A stretch of 64,000 bases of DNA from contig NZ_MQMG01000001.1 in assembly GCF_001908025.1 (NCBI RefSeq), forward strand, positions 1 to 64,000. Direction: 5' to 3'. The notes beneath the pieces were generated by a model. The model worked only from the letters and a program-made list of their open reading frames with translations. It did no database searches and was not told the origin of the DNA. The stretch's first letter is position 1. Every line of letters starts with the position of its first letter. This document shows positions 16,889 through 25,683 of the stretch, one piece after another. Source of the DNA: Geobacillus proteiniphilus. Lineage in GTDB: Bacteria; Bacillota; Bacilli; Bacillales; Anoxybacillaceae. Position numbers and translations under genes: made by a program.

Positions 16889-17428
16889 TTGTTCTTATCG
16901 GACTATTTAGATTATACGTTAAAAAAGCTGAAAGCAAACGTGGCAAACATTTTGACGATGACAAACTTGTCGCTTGGCGGCTTTTCCGTCCTGGCTACAC
17001 TGAAAGGGCAGCTTCATATGAGCGTGCTGCTCGTTTTTTTAGCAGCGTTTGTCGATCGCTTTGACGGCGCTGTGGCGCGCAAGCTGAACATTGAATCCGA
17101 ACTTGGCAAGCAACTCGATTCGATGAGCGACATCGTCTCCTTCGGCGTCGCTCCCGCCTTGCTGATGTACCAAGGCTTGTTCCACGAGTTCGGCGCGCCC
17201 GGCGCGGTATTCACCGTTTTGTACATCGCTTGCGGCGCCTTCCGCCTCGCCCGCTTTAACATCACAGAAAACAACGGCTACTTCGCGGGGCTGCCGATCA
17301 CGGCCGCCGGGGTGCTGATGACGCTCGGCTATTTGGCCATCCCGTACTTCCCGCCGCAGTCGTTTATGTTTTTGGCGCTCATTTTATCGTTTTTAATGGT
17401 CGGCACGTTTAAGCTAAAAAAAATATGA
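16889..17428 (+). CDS. pssA: Phosphatidylserine synthase
   Basis: PssA transfers phosphatidyl from CDP-diacylglycerol to serine. The 179-residue membrane protein carries the CDP-alcohol phosphotransferase motif DG-x2-AR-x8-G-x3-D-x3-D (DGAVARKLNIESELGKQLDS) and four or five hydrophobic segments. A TTG start with AAGGAGTGGGGAAAC upstream is chosen; an ATG seven codons before would lie on the ribosome binding site. It is paired divergently with psd. Confidence 0.92.
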   Translation: MFLSDYLDYTLKKLKANVANILTMTNLSLGGFSVLATLKGQLHMSVLLVFLAAFVDRFDGAVARKLNIESELGKQLDSMSDIVSFGVAPALLMYQGLFHEFGAPGAVFTVLYIACGAFRLARFNITENNGYFAGLPITAAGVLMTLGYLAIPYFPPQSFMFLALILSFLMVGTFKLKKI

Positions 17429-17437
17429 CGATCACCG

Positions 17438-17477
17438 GAGCTGCCCTTTCCGTCAGCCTAATGGAGCGGGCGGCTTT
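17438..17477 (+). terminator. Terminator of pssA
   Basis: AGCTGCCC pairs with GGGCGGCT across a loop, followed by TTTTT. Confidence 0.7.
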
Positions 17478-17602
17478 TTGCGTCTCATGTCACACCTTTT
17501 TCCCTTTTCAACCTCCTATATTCAGTATATGATAAATATGGTTTCTTTATAAAAACGCCCAATGGCGTAGATCGTTCGTATGGAAAAAGCGGGGGGATTC
17601 AT

Positions 17603-18400
17603 TTGGACAAAACATCGGTCATCGGCATCATTCTTGGCGTCATTGCCGTCGGGTTGGGCATGTACTTTAAGGGCGTTTCGCCTGCTGTATTGATCAATCC
17701 GGCAGCTATCCTCATCATTCTCGTCGGGACGGCGGCAGCGGTCGTCATCGCCTTTCCGACGCAGGAAATTAAAAAAGTGCCAAAGCTGCTCAAAGTCATT
17801 TTCACGGAATCGGCGACGCCAACGGTCGAACAACTGATTCCGCTGTTTGTCGATTGGGCGAATATCGCCCGCCGCGAAGGGCTGCTGGCGCTCGAGGCGA
17901 AATTGGACGACATTGATGACCCGTTTTTGCGCAACGGGCTCAGCATGGCGATCGATGGGCAAACGCAAGAGTTCATCCGCGATGTGATGACAGAGGAAAT
18001 CGCCGCCATGGAAGAACGCCACGAAGCGAATGCCGCGATTTTTTCCCAAGCGGGCACGTATGCGCCGACGCTCGGGGTGCTTGGCGCCGTCATCGGCCTG
18101 ATTGCCGCGCTTGGCAATATGGAAAACATCGCCGAGCTCGGCAAGGCCATCAGCGCGGCTTTTGTCGCCACGATGCTCGGCATTTTCACCGGCTATGTGC
18201 TTTGGCATCCGTTTGCCAACAAACTGCGGCGGAAATCGAAGGAAGAGGCGCGCGTGCGCTACATTATGATTGAAGGGGTGCTGTCCATTTTGGAAGGACA
18301 AGCCCCGCGCATGATCGAACAAAAACTCGCTTCATACTTGCCGGAAAGCGAGCGGCGCCAATTAGTGACGCAACAAGAAGGAGAAACGGCCAATGGCTAA
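17603..18400 (+). CDS. motA: MotA, flagellar stator proton-channel subunit
   Basis: MotA and MotB form the stator ring units that drive flagellar rotation. The 265-residue protein matches B. subtilis MotA throughout: MDKTS at the N-terminus (TTG start), two early membrane spans, the cytoplasmic loop with RREGLLALE, and the paired spans in TYAPTLGVLGAVIGLIA and GIFTGYVLWHPFANKL. It overlaps motB by 8 bp. The similarity is to the proton-type MotA rather than MotP. Confidence 0.92.
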   Translation: MDKTSVIGIILGVIAVGLGMYFKGVSPAVLINPAAILIILVGTAAAVVIAFPTQEIKKVPKLLKVIFTESATPTVEQLIPLFVDWANIARREGLLALEAKLDDIDDPFLRNGLSMAIDGQTQEFIRDVMTEEIAAMEERHEANAAIFSQAGTYAPTLGVLGAVIGLIAALGNMENIAELGKAISAAFVATMLGIFTGYVLWHPFANKLRRKSKEEARVRYIMIEGVLSILEGQAPRMIEQKLASYLPESERRQLVTQQEGETANG

Positions 18401-19172
18401 GAAAAAAAAGAGCGGGCATGACGAACACATGAGCGAATCGTGGCTGATTCCGTACGCGGATTTGCTGACGCTGCTGCTCGCCTTGTTCATCGTCTTGTTT
18501 GCGAGCAGCCAAATTGACCAAAAGAAGTTTCAAGAAATTGCGCGCGCCTTTAGCACCGCCTTTGCCGGCGGAACAGGCGTCCTTGACTTTCAAAGCCCGA
18601 TCGAGCCGATCACTCCACCGGCCCAAGACGAAGAAGGATGGCATCAAGCAAAGCAGCCTTCTCCAGCCGTAAGCGGAAAGGAAAAAGAAGAATTAGGGCA
18701 AATCAAAGCGAAAATCGACAGCTACATCCGCGACAACAAGCTGACGGGAAAACTGCAGACTTCCTTGACAGACGAAGGGCTCGCCATTACGATTGTAGAT
18801 GATATTTTATTCGACTCCGGCAGCGCCGAAGTGCGCATGAAAGACCGGCGTCTGGCGGCGGAAATCTCCGCTTTGCTCGTCATGAACCCGCCGCGCAATG
18901 TCATTATCAGCGGCCATACGGACAACGTGCCGATCCATAACGAGAAATTTGCTTCCAACTGGGAGCTAAGCGTCATGCGCGCCGTCAATTTCACGAAAGT
19001 GCTGCTTGAAAACAAGCAGCTCGACCCACGCTATTTCAGCGCCAAAGGGTATGGCGAATACAAGCCGATCGCCTCCAACGCCACCGCTGCCGGGCGGATG
19101 AAAAACCGGCGTGTCGAAATTTTGATTTTGCCGCACACCGACGTCAACGATTCGTCCACATCCACTCAGTGA
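18393..19172 (+). CDS. motB: MotB, flagellar stator peptidoglycan-anchored subunit
   Basis: MotB has one membrane span with the proton-binding Asp (WLIPYADLLTLLLALF), a plug/linker region, and a C-terminal OmpA-like domain that grips peptidoglycan (ISGHTDNVPIHN, then NWELSVMRA and GYGEYKPIASN). The 259-residue length is normal. It shares a transcript with motA and ends at a terminator. Confidence 0.94.
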   Translation: MAKKKKSGHDEHMSESWLIPYADLLTLLLALFIVLFASSQIDQKKFQEIARAFSTAFAGGTGVLDFQSPIEPITPPAQDEEGWHQAKQPSPAVSGKEKEELGQIKAKIDSYIRDNKLTGKLQTSLTDEGLAITIVDDILFDSGSAEVRMKDRRLAAEISALLVMNPPRNVIISGHTDNVPIHNEKFASNWELSVMRAVNFTKVLLENKQLDPRYFSAKGYGEYKPIASNATAAGRMKNRRVEILILPHTDVNDSSTSTQ

Positions 19173-19200
19173 CCGCCGCGCCTTCAGCGGGCGGTTTTTC
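19172..19200 (+). terminator. Terminator of motAB
   Basis: ACCGCC(G)CGC pairs with GCGGGCGGT, followed by TTTTTC. Confidence 0.75.
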
Positions 19201-19243
19201 TTTAGCCGCCGTCTTGCCAAAACGCCCTTGCCCATGTCCAAAC

Positions 19244-19272
19244 GGAAAAACCGGCGGTTCGCCGGTTTTTCC
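19244..19272. terminator. Bidirectional terminator between motB and ytvI-like gene
   Basis: GGAAAAACCGGC pairs perfectly with GCCGGTTTTTCC around GGTTC. It serves the minus-strand gene at 19307-20332 and backs up the motAB terminator. Confidence 0.85.
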
Positions 19273-19306
19273 CCCTTCATCCGTGAAGACCCTTGCCCGA
19301 AAAAAA

Positions 19307-20332
19307 TCAAAGCTTGATCGTCCATTTAATGACCCCAGCTTTAGCAAGCGCCTCAATCAAAATGACAACGACCGGCCCGACGAACAACCCGATAAAGCCA
19401 AGCAGCTGAAATCCCAGATAGACGCTGACGAGCGCGGCGAGCGGGGAAATGCCCAAATTGGTGGAAAACACTTTCGGCTCGATGATCCGGCGCACGACGG
19501 TAATGACGACAAACAACACGATCAGACCGATGCCGAGCACATTGTTTCCATTTATGATGCTGATGCCCCCCCACGGAACAAGCACCGAGCCGGTCCCTAA
19601 AATCGGCAAAATATCCACAATGACAATGACAAGCGCCATCAGCGCGGCATAATCGACACCGAGCAGCAGCAAACCGGCTAACGCAAGAAAGAACGTAATC
19701 AAACTAAGCAAAAACTGCGCTTTTAAAAAACCGATCCCCGCTTTGCTCAGTTGGGCGACGACCATCCCAAGCCGCTGTTCGGTCCGTTCGGACAAGTAGC
19801 GGCGCATGCCGTGCTTCAGCCGCGGCAAATCGAGGCAGATGAGAAACAGCGCGATCAAATACACTAAAAAATGAATCAAAAACGCCGGAATGGCGGCAAT
19901 ATAATGGACAAGCGACTGCGTCAAATTGGTCGCAAACGACAAAAGCATTTGCTCGACGGTATTTACGCCACGTTCAAGCGAATCGATGATTTCCTGTGGA
20001 ATGGAGCTGGAATACGACTGCCACGTTTGAATGAGGCGGTCGAGCACTTTCGTCGTTTCGCTTAAGAAGTAAGGCAGTTTTTGCGAGAGCGCCATCACTT
20101 GCTGTACAAAAATAACGACTAGAAAGTAAAGGGAAAGCCCCAGAATGATGATAAACAATGAAAAAATCGCCGTGACGGCGTGCGCGCGCTTCAGCTTATA
20201 GTTTTCTTGCAATCGGCGGATGGACGGCTCGAGCAAAAGCGCAGTCGCAAGTGCGAAGAGAAGCGGCACGCTGTATGGCACAAGCCATAGCCCCACAGCG
20301 AATAGCAACGCAATCATAATCCAACGTTTCAC
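19307..20332 (-). CDS. AI-2E family (YtvI-like) integral membrane protein
   Basis: The 341-residue protein has about seven to eight hydrophobic segments and the AI-2E/PerM family layout: an N-terminal hairpin (VGLWLVPYSVPLLFALATAL), a central extracytoplasmic region, and C-terminal spans containing DILPILGTGSVLVPW and GISPLAALVSVYLG. B. subtilis YtvI, a sporulation membrane protein, is the closest relative I recognise. A transport substrate cannot be assigned. Confidence 0.8.
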   Translation of the reverse strand: MKRWIMIALLFAVGLWLVPYSVPLLFALATALLLEPSIRRLQENYKLKRAHAVTAIFSLFIIILGLSLYFLVVIFVQQVMALSQKLPYFLSETTKVLDRLIQTWQSYSSSIPQEIIDSLERGVNTVEQMLLSFATNLTQSLVHYIAAIPAFLIHFLVYLIALFLICLDLPRLKHGMRRYLSERTEQRLGMVVAQLSKAGIGFLKAQFLLSLITFFLALAGLLLLGVDYAALMALVIVIVDILPILGTGSVLVPWGGISIINGNNVLGIGLIVLFVVITVVRRIIEPKVFSTNLGISPLAALVSVYLGFQLLGFIGLFVGPVVVILIEALAKAGVIKWTIKL

Positions 20333-20412
20333 GTTCGTCCCTCATTTTTCATAAAAATTTAGCCAAAAGATGGTTCATGTATAAATATAGCCGACAGCAT
20401 GCGGACGGGCAA

Positions 20413-21024
20413 CTATTTTATGCGCTCGTTTTCATCTGCAGCGCGACGCCGCCATTGCCAAACGATGTAAATCACCGCCACCGCCACCGCCGCTGCGATA
20501 GCCGGTCGGACATATGGCGCCGCCATCTCGTCAATTTGCCGCCATCGTTGGCCAAGCTGCTCTCCCAACCAAATAAACAAGATGGACCACGGGATGATAG
20601 CCAACACCGTGTAAATCGTAAACGGCAACCACTTCATCCGAGCGATGCCGGCCGGGATCGAAATCGCATGGCGGACGACGGGAATAAACCGGGCGCTGAA
20701 AATGACGCCGGGGCCAAATTTCGCAAACCAGCGTTCCGCCACATCCAAATGTTTTTTCTGGATCAATACATATTTCCCATACTGATCTAGAAACGGTCGT
20801 CCACCATAGTAGCCCATCCAATACAAAAACAGTTGCGCCACCGTGCCGCCTACTGTTCCGGCTGCCACGGCCCCAGCAAATGAGACATCCCCCCGTGCTA
20901 CCAAATAACCGGCATAAGCCAACACGATCTCGCTCGGGATAACTTCCACCATCAAGGCGAGAGCGATGCCGGCATAGCCTAAACTGGTCAAAAATGAAAA
21001 CATGGATTGAATGACTTCGTGCAC
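20413..21024 (-). CDS. DedA-family membrane protein
   Basis: A 203-residue DedA/VTT-domain protein with the family motifs EVIPSEIVLAYAGYL, GGTVAQLFLYWMGYYGGR and FSARFIPVVRHAISIPAGIARM. DedA proteins act as lipid (undecaprenyl phosphate or phosphatidylethanolamine) flippases or transporters in studied cases. It resembles B. subtilis YngC. The nearby psd/pssA pair may be coincidence. Confidence 0.88.
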   Translation of the reverse strand: MHEVIQSMFSFLTSLGYAGIALALMVEVIPSEIVLAYAGYLVARGDVSFAGAVAAGTVGGTVAQLFLYWMGYYGGRPFLDQYGKYVLIQKKHLDVAERWFAKFGPGVIFSARFIPVVRHAISIPAGIARMKWLPFTIYTVLAIIPWSILFIWLGEQLGQRWRQIDEMAAPYVRPAIAAAVAVAVIYIVWQWRRRAADENERIK

Positions 21025-21097
21025 CGTTTTTCCCCCTTGTCTTTCGCTTCCTTGTCCATTTTTTCATTATACTATACGTTCCTTGCAAACAAAATGG

Positions 21098-21130
21098 AAA
21101 AGCGGGTCGCTGCACCAGCAACCCGCTTTT
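21098..21130. terminator. Terminator of sigK 3' part
   Basis: AAAAGCGGGT pairs with ACCCGCTTTT just after the sigK stop at 21132. Confidence 0.85.
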
Positions 21131-21131
21131 G

Positions 21132-21512
21132 TTATGACCGCCGTTTTTCTTTTTCCTGCCGATAAAACTCGTGAAACATTTTCATTAATGCCCGTTTTTC
21201 AATGCGCGAGACGTAGCTTCTTGAGATGCCGAGCTCTTTAGCGATTTCACGCTGCGTTTTTTCCCGCTGCCGGCCGAGGCCAAAGCGATTGATGATCACC
21301 TCTTTTTCCCGCTCATCAAGCACGCTGATATATTGTTTGACTTGTTCGAGCTCCATGTTCAAGTGGATTTCATCGACGATGTCTTGGCCTTCGGCTTTTA
21401 AAATATCAAGCAGGCTGATTTCGTTTCCTTCTTTGTCCTGGCCGATTGGCTCATGCAGTGAAACGTCTTTGCGCGTTTTTTTTAATGAACGCAGGTGCAT
21501 CAGGATTTCGTT
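21132..21512 (-). CDS. sigK: sigK 3' segment (sigma-K regions 3 and 4)
   Basis: This segment encodes the last 121 or so residues of sigma-K, the late mother-cell sigma factor. It includes [13 protein letters not shown], the region 4 helix-turn-helix [26 protein letters not shown] and the C-terminus. On its own it has no valid start; the frame continues into element sequence. Joined at the shared core to 37745-38088 it gives an uninterrupted 237-residue pro-sigma-K closely matching B. subtilis, so the gene is split by a skin-like element and not decayed. Confidence 0.95.
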   Translation of the reverse strand, partial: NEILMHLRSLKKTRKDVSLHEPIGQDKEGNEISLLDILKAEGQDIVDEIHLNMELEQVKQYISVLDEREKEVIINRFGLGRQREKTQREIAKELGISRSYVSRIEKRALMKMFHEFYRQEKEKRRS

Positions 21513-21541
21513 TTTAATGTCATTAGTGTGCGGAAATAAAT
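21496..21541. other. Left attachment site of the sigK element
   Basis: Reading right: host half TGCATC (21496-21501), 14-nt centre (21502-21515) and element arm 21516-21541, which starts AATGTCATTAGTGTGCGG. The arm is the inverse of the right-end arm with one mismatch in 26. The layout is what a large serine recombinase leaves after integrating a palindromic attP. Confidence 0.85.
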
Positions 21542-21546
21542 GTAAA

Positions 21547-23040
21547 TCAAAACAAAATAATTTCAATATCATCTTTGTCAAGTACACGAATTTCTTTGAT
21601 CGCTTTGCGCACTATTGCTTGCTTTGTCTCAAAGCTTAATTCATCTTTATGCCGCATGAAAAAGTCTATCGCTTCACGTAATATATGCTCGCTAGGTTTT
21701 GTATCTTGCAGTGCCCTTAATTGTTGTTCCAACTGAGCGTATTGCTCTGTTAAATCCTTCTCCCGCTGTTGCAGACGACGGATTTCCTCTTTGATTTCCT
21801 CTAAGTCAATATCGTCGGATATTGTCACAAGGTTTAACAGGCGTTTACGCCCTTTCCTGGCCCGTTCAATTTCTTTCGCCAGCCTGTCGAGCTCTGCTTT
21901 TTCAAAGTTGCCATCTGTTCTCTCAGGCTGGAAATCGTGTAACCGATCGGGATTGTTGAATATGTCCATTAAATGAGACCATACAACTTTTTCAATTTCG
22001 TCCGCTCTAACAGTCATCCCGCAGCCCCTGTACTTAGCGCCTGCTGTGTTCTTTATGTCCGTATACTCGCGATAATACTTCCCCCAATTCTTCGTATATC
22101 GCCCTGTCATCGTATTGCCGCACTGGGCGCAACGCAATAAGCCGGACAGCAAGTATTTATGCTTGGTCGTTTTAGCATATCGGCGCCTGGACTGTTCTAA
22201 CAGGATTTGCGCTCTCCTGAACTGTTCCTCCGTAACGATCGCAGGCACATCGACATAAATCCATTCCTCTTTTGGGCGCAACGTCATGGGCACTTTCTGA
22301 TCCTTGCGATACCGGTTTGCAATCATTCCCTCCGTATTCCACTTGTTTTGCGGCCTTTTCCCCATATACGTTTCATTCATCAGGATTTGCCGCACCACTT
22401 GACGATGCCAGACTGTTTTACCTGTTTTCGTTGGCACTTTTTTCTCCGTCAGGTAATGAGCAATCCCATTGATCCCTTTAAAACGATCCTGGCCGATAAA
22501 ACTGTCGAAAATAAATCGGACAATTTCTGCTTCTTCTTCGTTTATCACAAGTTGGCCCGTTTGTTTATCATAATCGTAGCCATAAATCTTATCATCTTTG
22601 ACAATCTTGCCTTCTTTCGCTTTTCGTAACCTGCCTGCCATTGTTCGCTCTCTGATCTTAGCCTTTTCGAACTCGGCGATAGCTCCCCTGAGTGAAAAAA
22701 ACAGCTTGCCTTCAGGCGTATTTTCGTACTCTCCGTTCACAAAAATGAGTTCAACGTTATTTTTGCGCAGCTCATCGTCAATGAGCAACTGATGCATAAG
22801 ATTTCGCGCTAAGCGATCGGGATCATAAACGATAACGGCCTCAATAAGCCCTTTCCTTACATCATCCCGCAGCTTTTCAAGCCCTGGGCGCTCTAAAAAT
22901 TCCCCGGAGTAGCCTTCATCCGTATATATCAGCACTTGGTCTGTTCCTGCTTTTTTCTTGGCCTCATCAATCTGGTGAGCGATCGAATACCCCTTTTGAG
23001 CTGATTCCTCCGTCGATACTCTTGCGTAGATCGCCTTCAT
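21547..23040 (-). CDS. spoIVCA: Large serine recombinase, SpoIVCA-like sigK excisionase
   Basis: This enzyme should excise the element and rebuild sigK in the mother cell. The 497-residue protein has the resolvase domain with the catalytic Ser9 in [15 protein letters not shown], the arginines in DRLARNL, the recombinase domain (about 160-270), a zinc ribbon (CAQCGNTM, later C in RGCGMT) and a C-terminal coiled coil rich in Glu/Arg (about 380-450). Its stop lies 6 bp from the left attachment arm. It is on the sigK strand. The gene symbol rests on role and family, not on close identity. Confidence 0.93.
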   Translation of the reverse strand: MKAIYARVSTEESAQKGYSIAHQIDEAKKKAGTDQVLIYTDEGYSGEFLERPGLEKLRDDVRKGLIEAVIVYDPDRLARNLMHQLLIDDELRKNNVELIFVNGEYENTPEGKLFFSLRGAIAEFEKAKIRERTMAGRLRKAKEGKIVKDDKIYGYDYDKQTGQLVINEEEAEIVRFIFDSFIGQDRFKGINGIAHYLTEKKVPTKTGKTVWHRQVVRQILMNETYMGKRPQNKWNTEGMIANRYRKDQKVPMTLRPKEEWIYVDVPAIVTEEQFRRAQILLEQSRRRYAKTTKHKYLLSGLLRCAQCGNTMTGRYTKNWGKYYREYTDIKNTAGAKYRGCGMTVRADEIEKVVWSHLMDIFNNPDRLHDFQPERTDGNFEKAELDRLAKEIERARKGRKRLLNLVTISDDIDLEEIKEEIRRLQQREKDLTEQYAQLEQQLRALQDTKPSEHILREAIDFFMRHKDELSFETKQAIVRKAIKEIRVLDKDDIEIILF

Positions 23041-23146
23041 CTTTTTGGGCTAGCTCCCTTCTTAACATGTATATCTTTATTAAATAATGATAGCAGTCCT
23101 TAATTGCCTTGTCAGTATGCTCCCCATATATGATGCGGACGCGCAT
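22967..23146 (-). CDS. Small protein overlapping the recombinase start
   Basis: A 59-residue ORF starting MRVRIIYGEHTDKAIKD with GAGGGGG upstream. It overlaps the recombinase start by 74 bp in another frame. It could be a leader gene that sets recombinase translation, or a directionality factor, which serine integrases need for excision outside sporulation; neither role is shown by sequence. I do not recognise the family. Start alternatives at 23152 and upstream exist. Confidence 0.5.
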   Translation of the reverse strand: MRVRIIYGEHTDKAIKDCYHYLIKIYMLRRELAQKDEGDLRKSIDGGISSKGVFDRSPD

Positions 23147-23167
23147 ACGCATACCCCCTCTTGCTGA

Positions 23168-23197
23168 AGGATATGCGCTTATCGTTTGTACAAATGA
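23168..23197 (-). promoter_or_regulatory. Possible sigma-E-type promoter of the recombinase
   Basis: On the minus strand TCATTTG (23191-23197), 15 bp, then CATATCCT (23168-23175) partly match the sigma-E consensus (kmATATT, 14-15 bp, CATACAnT). B. subtilis spoIVCA is a sigma-E gene. The -10 has three mismatches, so this is tentative. Confidence 0.3.
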
Positions 23198-23200
23198 CCA

Positions 23201-23240
23201 AACAAAAAAACAGATAACATGTCCACACATGCTACCTGTT
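23201..23240 (-). terminator. Terminator ending the assembly operon
   Basis: AACAGGTAGCATGT pairs with ACATGTTATCTGTT over 14 positions (with G-U pairs) around GTGG, followed by a run of seven T on the minus strand. It isolates the phage-like genes from the recombinase. Confidence 0.85.
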
Positions 23241-23489
23241 GTCAGGTCTGATTTCATGTATATGCTCCTTTGTTGCTATTCTTTCGTTAATTATTGCTTT
23301 CATCAAATGTTTCGTCTCCCCTAAAAATTCGCCGATAAACAGACCAGTTAGTAAGCACGTTGCAAACATGCCTTCCATTACATCGGGGAATAAATACGGA
23401 ACAATGATATAGCTCAGTGCAATGCCACATAAGGCCATAACTAGGCTTAGCCAAAAATCCAGTTGTTTAAATAGTTTCAGCATATGCAT
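23232..23489 (-). CDS. Small membrane protein, last gene of the assembly block
   Basis: An 85-residue protein with two hydrophobic segments (about 12-33 and 38-58), a short basic N-terminus and a charged C-terminal tail. No family recognised. It overlaps the preceding gene by 23 bp, and its stop lies inside the terminator stem. Two-span proteins of this size in such elements may be holin-like or assembly factors; this is speculation. Confidence 0.7.
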   Translation of the reverse strand: MHMLKLFKQLDFWLSLVMALCGIALSYIIVPYLFPDVMEGMFATCLLTGLFIGEFLGETKHLMKAIINERIATKEHIHEIRPDNR

Positions 23490-23832
23490 GCCGCCCTCCC
23501 TCTAATCGAGCAGCTATTTTTTCAAACGCCTGCAAAATATCACTGGCATCAATCTTCTCACGCCCGGCCTCCTGCTTAATGATCGTGGTGTACGAATATA
23601 TGAATGACGCCAGCATTTCTTTCTGTTCATCTGAAAATTCTATATCACACAGCTTCTTAGTATCATCGACAACACGTCCAAGCAGGTCAATGATCGAATC
23701 GTAACAAGCAAGCTGTCTTTTTGCCTCAAAAAAACTATAATTTCGTTTCAATGCCTTTTTGATTTCTTTGCGCATTATCCCCATGTGAATCAATAACATG
23801 CCTACTTCCGTATTTGTCAATTGAATCTTCAT
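23467..23832 (-). CDS. Hypothetical helical protein
   Basis: A 121-residue, probably all-helical soluble protein (MKIQLTNTEVGMLL...) with no cysteine pairs, membrane span or known motif. It overlaps the genes on both sides by a few bases, so it belongs to the same translationally coupled block as the Zot-like ATPase. Function unknown. Confidence 0.7.
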   Translation of the reverse strand: MKIQLTNTEVGMLLIHMGIMRKEIKKALKRNYSFFEAKRQLACYDSIIDLLGRVVDDTKKLCDIEFSDEQKEMLASFIYSYTTIIKQEAGREKIDASDILQAFEKIAARLEGGRHAYAETI

Positions 23833-24167
23833 GATTTCTCCCCTTTTTTTATTTCGTCGAGATATTCTTGTAACTTGCGACGTTCAGACTCTGTCAGCTC
23901 ATTAGGACGCATCATAAAAAAGGAGTTTCGTCCGATCCTAATGCGCCTATCAGCAAACTGCTTTACTCGTTCCCAGTGCATACAGGCGGACGGAAGTAAA
24001 ATATAGCCCATGCGATTTACGATGTCTTGCGCGATTTCAAGCTGTTTGAAAAAATAGAATTTCTGTGTGATTTTCGCGAACTTCACAACCGGTATCGACG
24101 GAAAATGATACAACAATGTACGCGGATCTTTATCTTTATAGTGCTCCGGCACCAGTGAGTAGTTCAC
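23829..24167 (-). CDS. Hypothetical protein following the Zot-like ATPase
   Basis: A 112-residue basic protein starting MNYSLVPEHYKDKDPRTLL. Aromatic-rich in its first half, charged and helical at the C-terminus (ELTESERRKLQEYL). It overlaps the ATPase gene by 32 bp. No family is recognised; the overlap suggests it works with the ATPase. Confidence 0.7.
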   Translation of the reverse strand: MNYSLVPEHYKDKDPRTLLYHFPSIPVVKFAKITQKFYFFKQLEIAQDIVNRMGYILLPSACMHWERVKQFADRRIRIGRNSFFMMRPNELTESERRKLQEYLDEIKKGEKS

Positions 24168-24792
24168 GGGCAGCCCTCCTTACGGTTTGACGCGATTTCT
24201 CATGTATTTCCTCAAGAGTCCTGAAAAATTCGTTCCCTTCTCGTTCGGTAGACGGCAACGGAAACCCTAGCACCATTGTGTCTGTGTCATATAGTCCGAG
24301 TTTAAATATTTTCTTCGCCTTCCACATCGGCAAAAACTGTTTATGCATAAATTCACCTGTCTGATAATCCGTAAAATGGATTGCAAAACCGCGGTCGCCA
24401 ATCTTTCGGACATTAATCAAAACCTCGACGATCTGCCGGATGCGACTGTCCACGTTGTTGATTGACGGCGAGCAATATATTTGTACGCTCTTCATTTTTC
24501 GCGTAAACATCATAACTTCTGTGGCGATCGTCGCGCCGTATTTTGACCATTTGCGATTTGAAAACGCCATTTGCGCTTCATCCCAGCAACAAATGCTTCC
24601 CTGTGCTTCGGCCACTTTGTACCAATCAGTGTAATGCTCAAGAGGCATCGAGTCCTTAAGACCGTAGTTCGAAAACAACTGAATATCTCCGCCAAGCGCA
24701 CGTACCTTCTCGCGCCAGTGATGCGCTAGAATGGACATTATTAGCGTCTTACCGGCCCCTAATGGCCCCTGAATGAAGAAATGATGAGCCAT
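24136..24792 (-). CDS. Zot/pI-like P-loop ATPase, phage assembly motor
   Basis: This is the marker gene of filamentous phages: pI/Zot ATPases power extrusion of the virion through the membrane. The 218-residue protein has Walker A GPLGAGKT (residues 9-16), Walker B ICCWDEAQ (67-74) with the Zot-typical DEAQ, then SNRKWSKYGA and TRKMKSVQIYCSP, matching the family's conserved middle. Unlike proteobacterial Zot it lacks a C-terminal membrane span and periplasmic domain, which is sensible in a monoderm host. It starts directly at the end of the upstream gene. Confidence 0.85.
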   Translation of the reverse strand: MAHHFFIQGPLGAGKTLIMSILAHHWREKVRALGGDIQLFSNYGLKDSMPLEHYTDWYKVAEAQGSICCWDEAQMAFSNRKWSKYGATIATEVMMFTRKMKSVQIYCSPSINNVDSRIRQIVEVLINVRKIGDRGFAIHFTDYQTGEFMHKQFLPMWKAKKIFKLGLYDTDTMVLGFPLPSTEREGNEFFRTLEEIHEKSRQTVRRAARELLTGAGAL

Positions 24793-25142
24793 TAACGCTT
24801 GCCCCCCCTCTCCGCCCCGTTTGGAGCGACAATGACCGGCTTTGGCGGTTTCGGAATAAGCGCTTCGATCGTGTCGATATAGTATTGCGGATCAGCGACA
24901 AGCACTTTTCCTTGCATGATAAAGTTGATAATTTCACGATACGGATCGCTTTTTCCGTGTAAATATTCATTTTTCGATAGGCTTTCAAGTAATAAAATAG
25001 CCTTGATCTGCCATTCCTGCAGCTCTTGCGCTTTTGTCGTCATTTCTTCGAGGACTTGTTTGACGTCCGATATGTGCTGCACTTGTGGAAACAAGTCATC
25101 GGAAATGACGTTTTGTAGCTTTTCGGCATTGCTTTGCATCAT
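24792..25142 (-). CDS. Hypothetical protein upstream of the ATPase
   Basis: A 116-residue soluble protein, largely helical (DVKQVLEEMTTKAQELQEW), ending in a Pro/Gly-rich tail. No known motif. It touches the ATPase gene and overlaps the gene before by 4 bp, so it is part of the assembly operon. Confidence 0.7.
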   Translation of the reverse strand: MMQSNAEKLQNVISDDLFPQVQHISDVKQVLEEMTTKAQELQEWQIKAILLLESLSKNEYLHGKSDPYREIINFIMQGKVLVADPQYYIDTIEALIPKPPKPVIVAPNGAERGGKR

Positions 25143-25537
25143 GATCCTCCCCCACAGCTGGAAATGCCAACGATAATAAATGCAAAGAACACTAATCCAA
25201 ATAAAAGGATTTTCGTCATATCAAGCTGGTTCGGTTCCGGAGGACGATATGAAGTAATTTGCCGAAGAACAATACTTTTTTCCAGTTCCGCCAATCGTTG
25301 AGTTTCCTGCACCGACCGCGACGGCGCGCGATAGAAAAAGTGTCGTCCCTCAGGTCCAGTCGTAATCTCACAGTCATGTATTGGCACTTTATATTTGCCT
25401 GTCACATACACTGCCCCGTCGCGAATGTCATCAATACGCTGTATATCACTCGTTTTTTGTTCATGGTCAAACACAATCAGGATGTCGTTTGTTTCTGGAA
25501 AAAACTCGTCCTTTTCCTTTTTCTTTAGCAATCCCAT
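25139..25537 (-). CDS. C-terminally membrane-anchored protein
   Basis: A 132-residue protein with a beta-rich soluble domain (about 15-75), then a single span near the end (ILLFGLVFFAFIIVGISS) and the tail CGGGS. It overlaps neighbours by 1-4 bp. It may link the ATPase to the membrane, replacing the transmembrane part missing from the Zot-like protein; this is inference. Confidence 0.7.
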   Translation of the reverse strand: MGLLKKKEKDEFFPETNDILIVFDHEQKTSDIQRIDDIRDGAVYVTGKYKVPIHDCEITTGPEGRHFFYRAPSRSVQETQRLAELEKSIVLRQITSYRPPEPNQLDMTKILLFGLVFFAFIIVGISSCGGGS

Positions 25538-25683
25538 TAGATTACCGCCCTTCTCTGTTGTTTCTTCAAGGTTTTTCTATTTGAAAACTGAACGATTTTC
25601 CACCCTAAAAAGGCAACAACACCAATGCCGGACGCCGCCCCAGCGCCAAGCGTAAACATATAGAAAAATGCATCTACCACCAC
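25537..25683 (-). CDS. 48-residue single-span protein
   Basis: A GTG start at 25683 (GAGGGTGTAAA upstream) gives a small protein with an N-terminal span containing FTLGAGAASGIGVVAFLG and a basic tail (RKTLKKQQRRAV). The start overlaps the previous stop and the stop overlaps the next start. Size and shape fit a minor coat or assembly peptide. Confidence 0.6.
   Translation of the reverse strand: MVVDAFFYMFTLGAGAASGIGVVAFLGWKIVQFSNRKTLKKQQRRAVI

Noticed and set aside
17603-19172. Sodium-type stator MotP/MotS
   Set aside because: The proteins match MotA/MotB of B. subtilis along their whole length, and ccpA, the usual neighbour of motPS, is absent.
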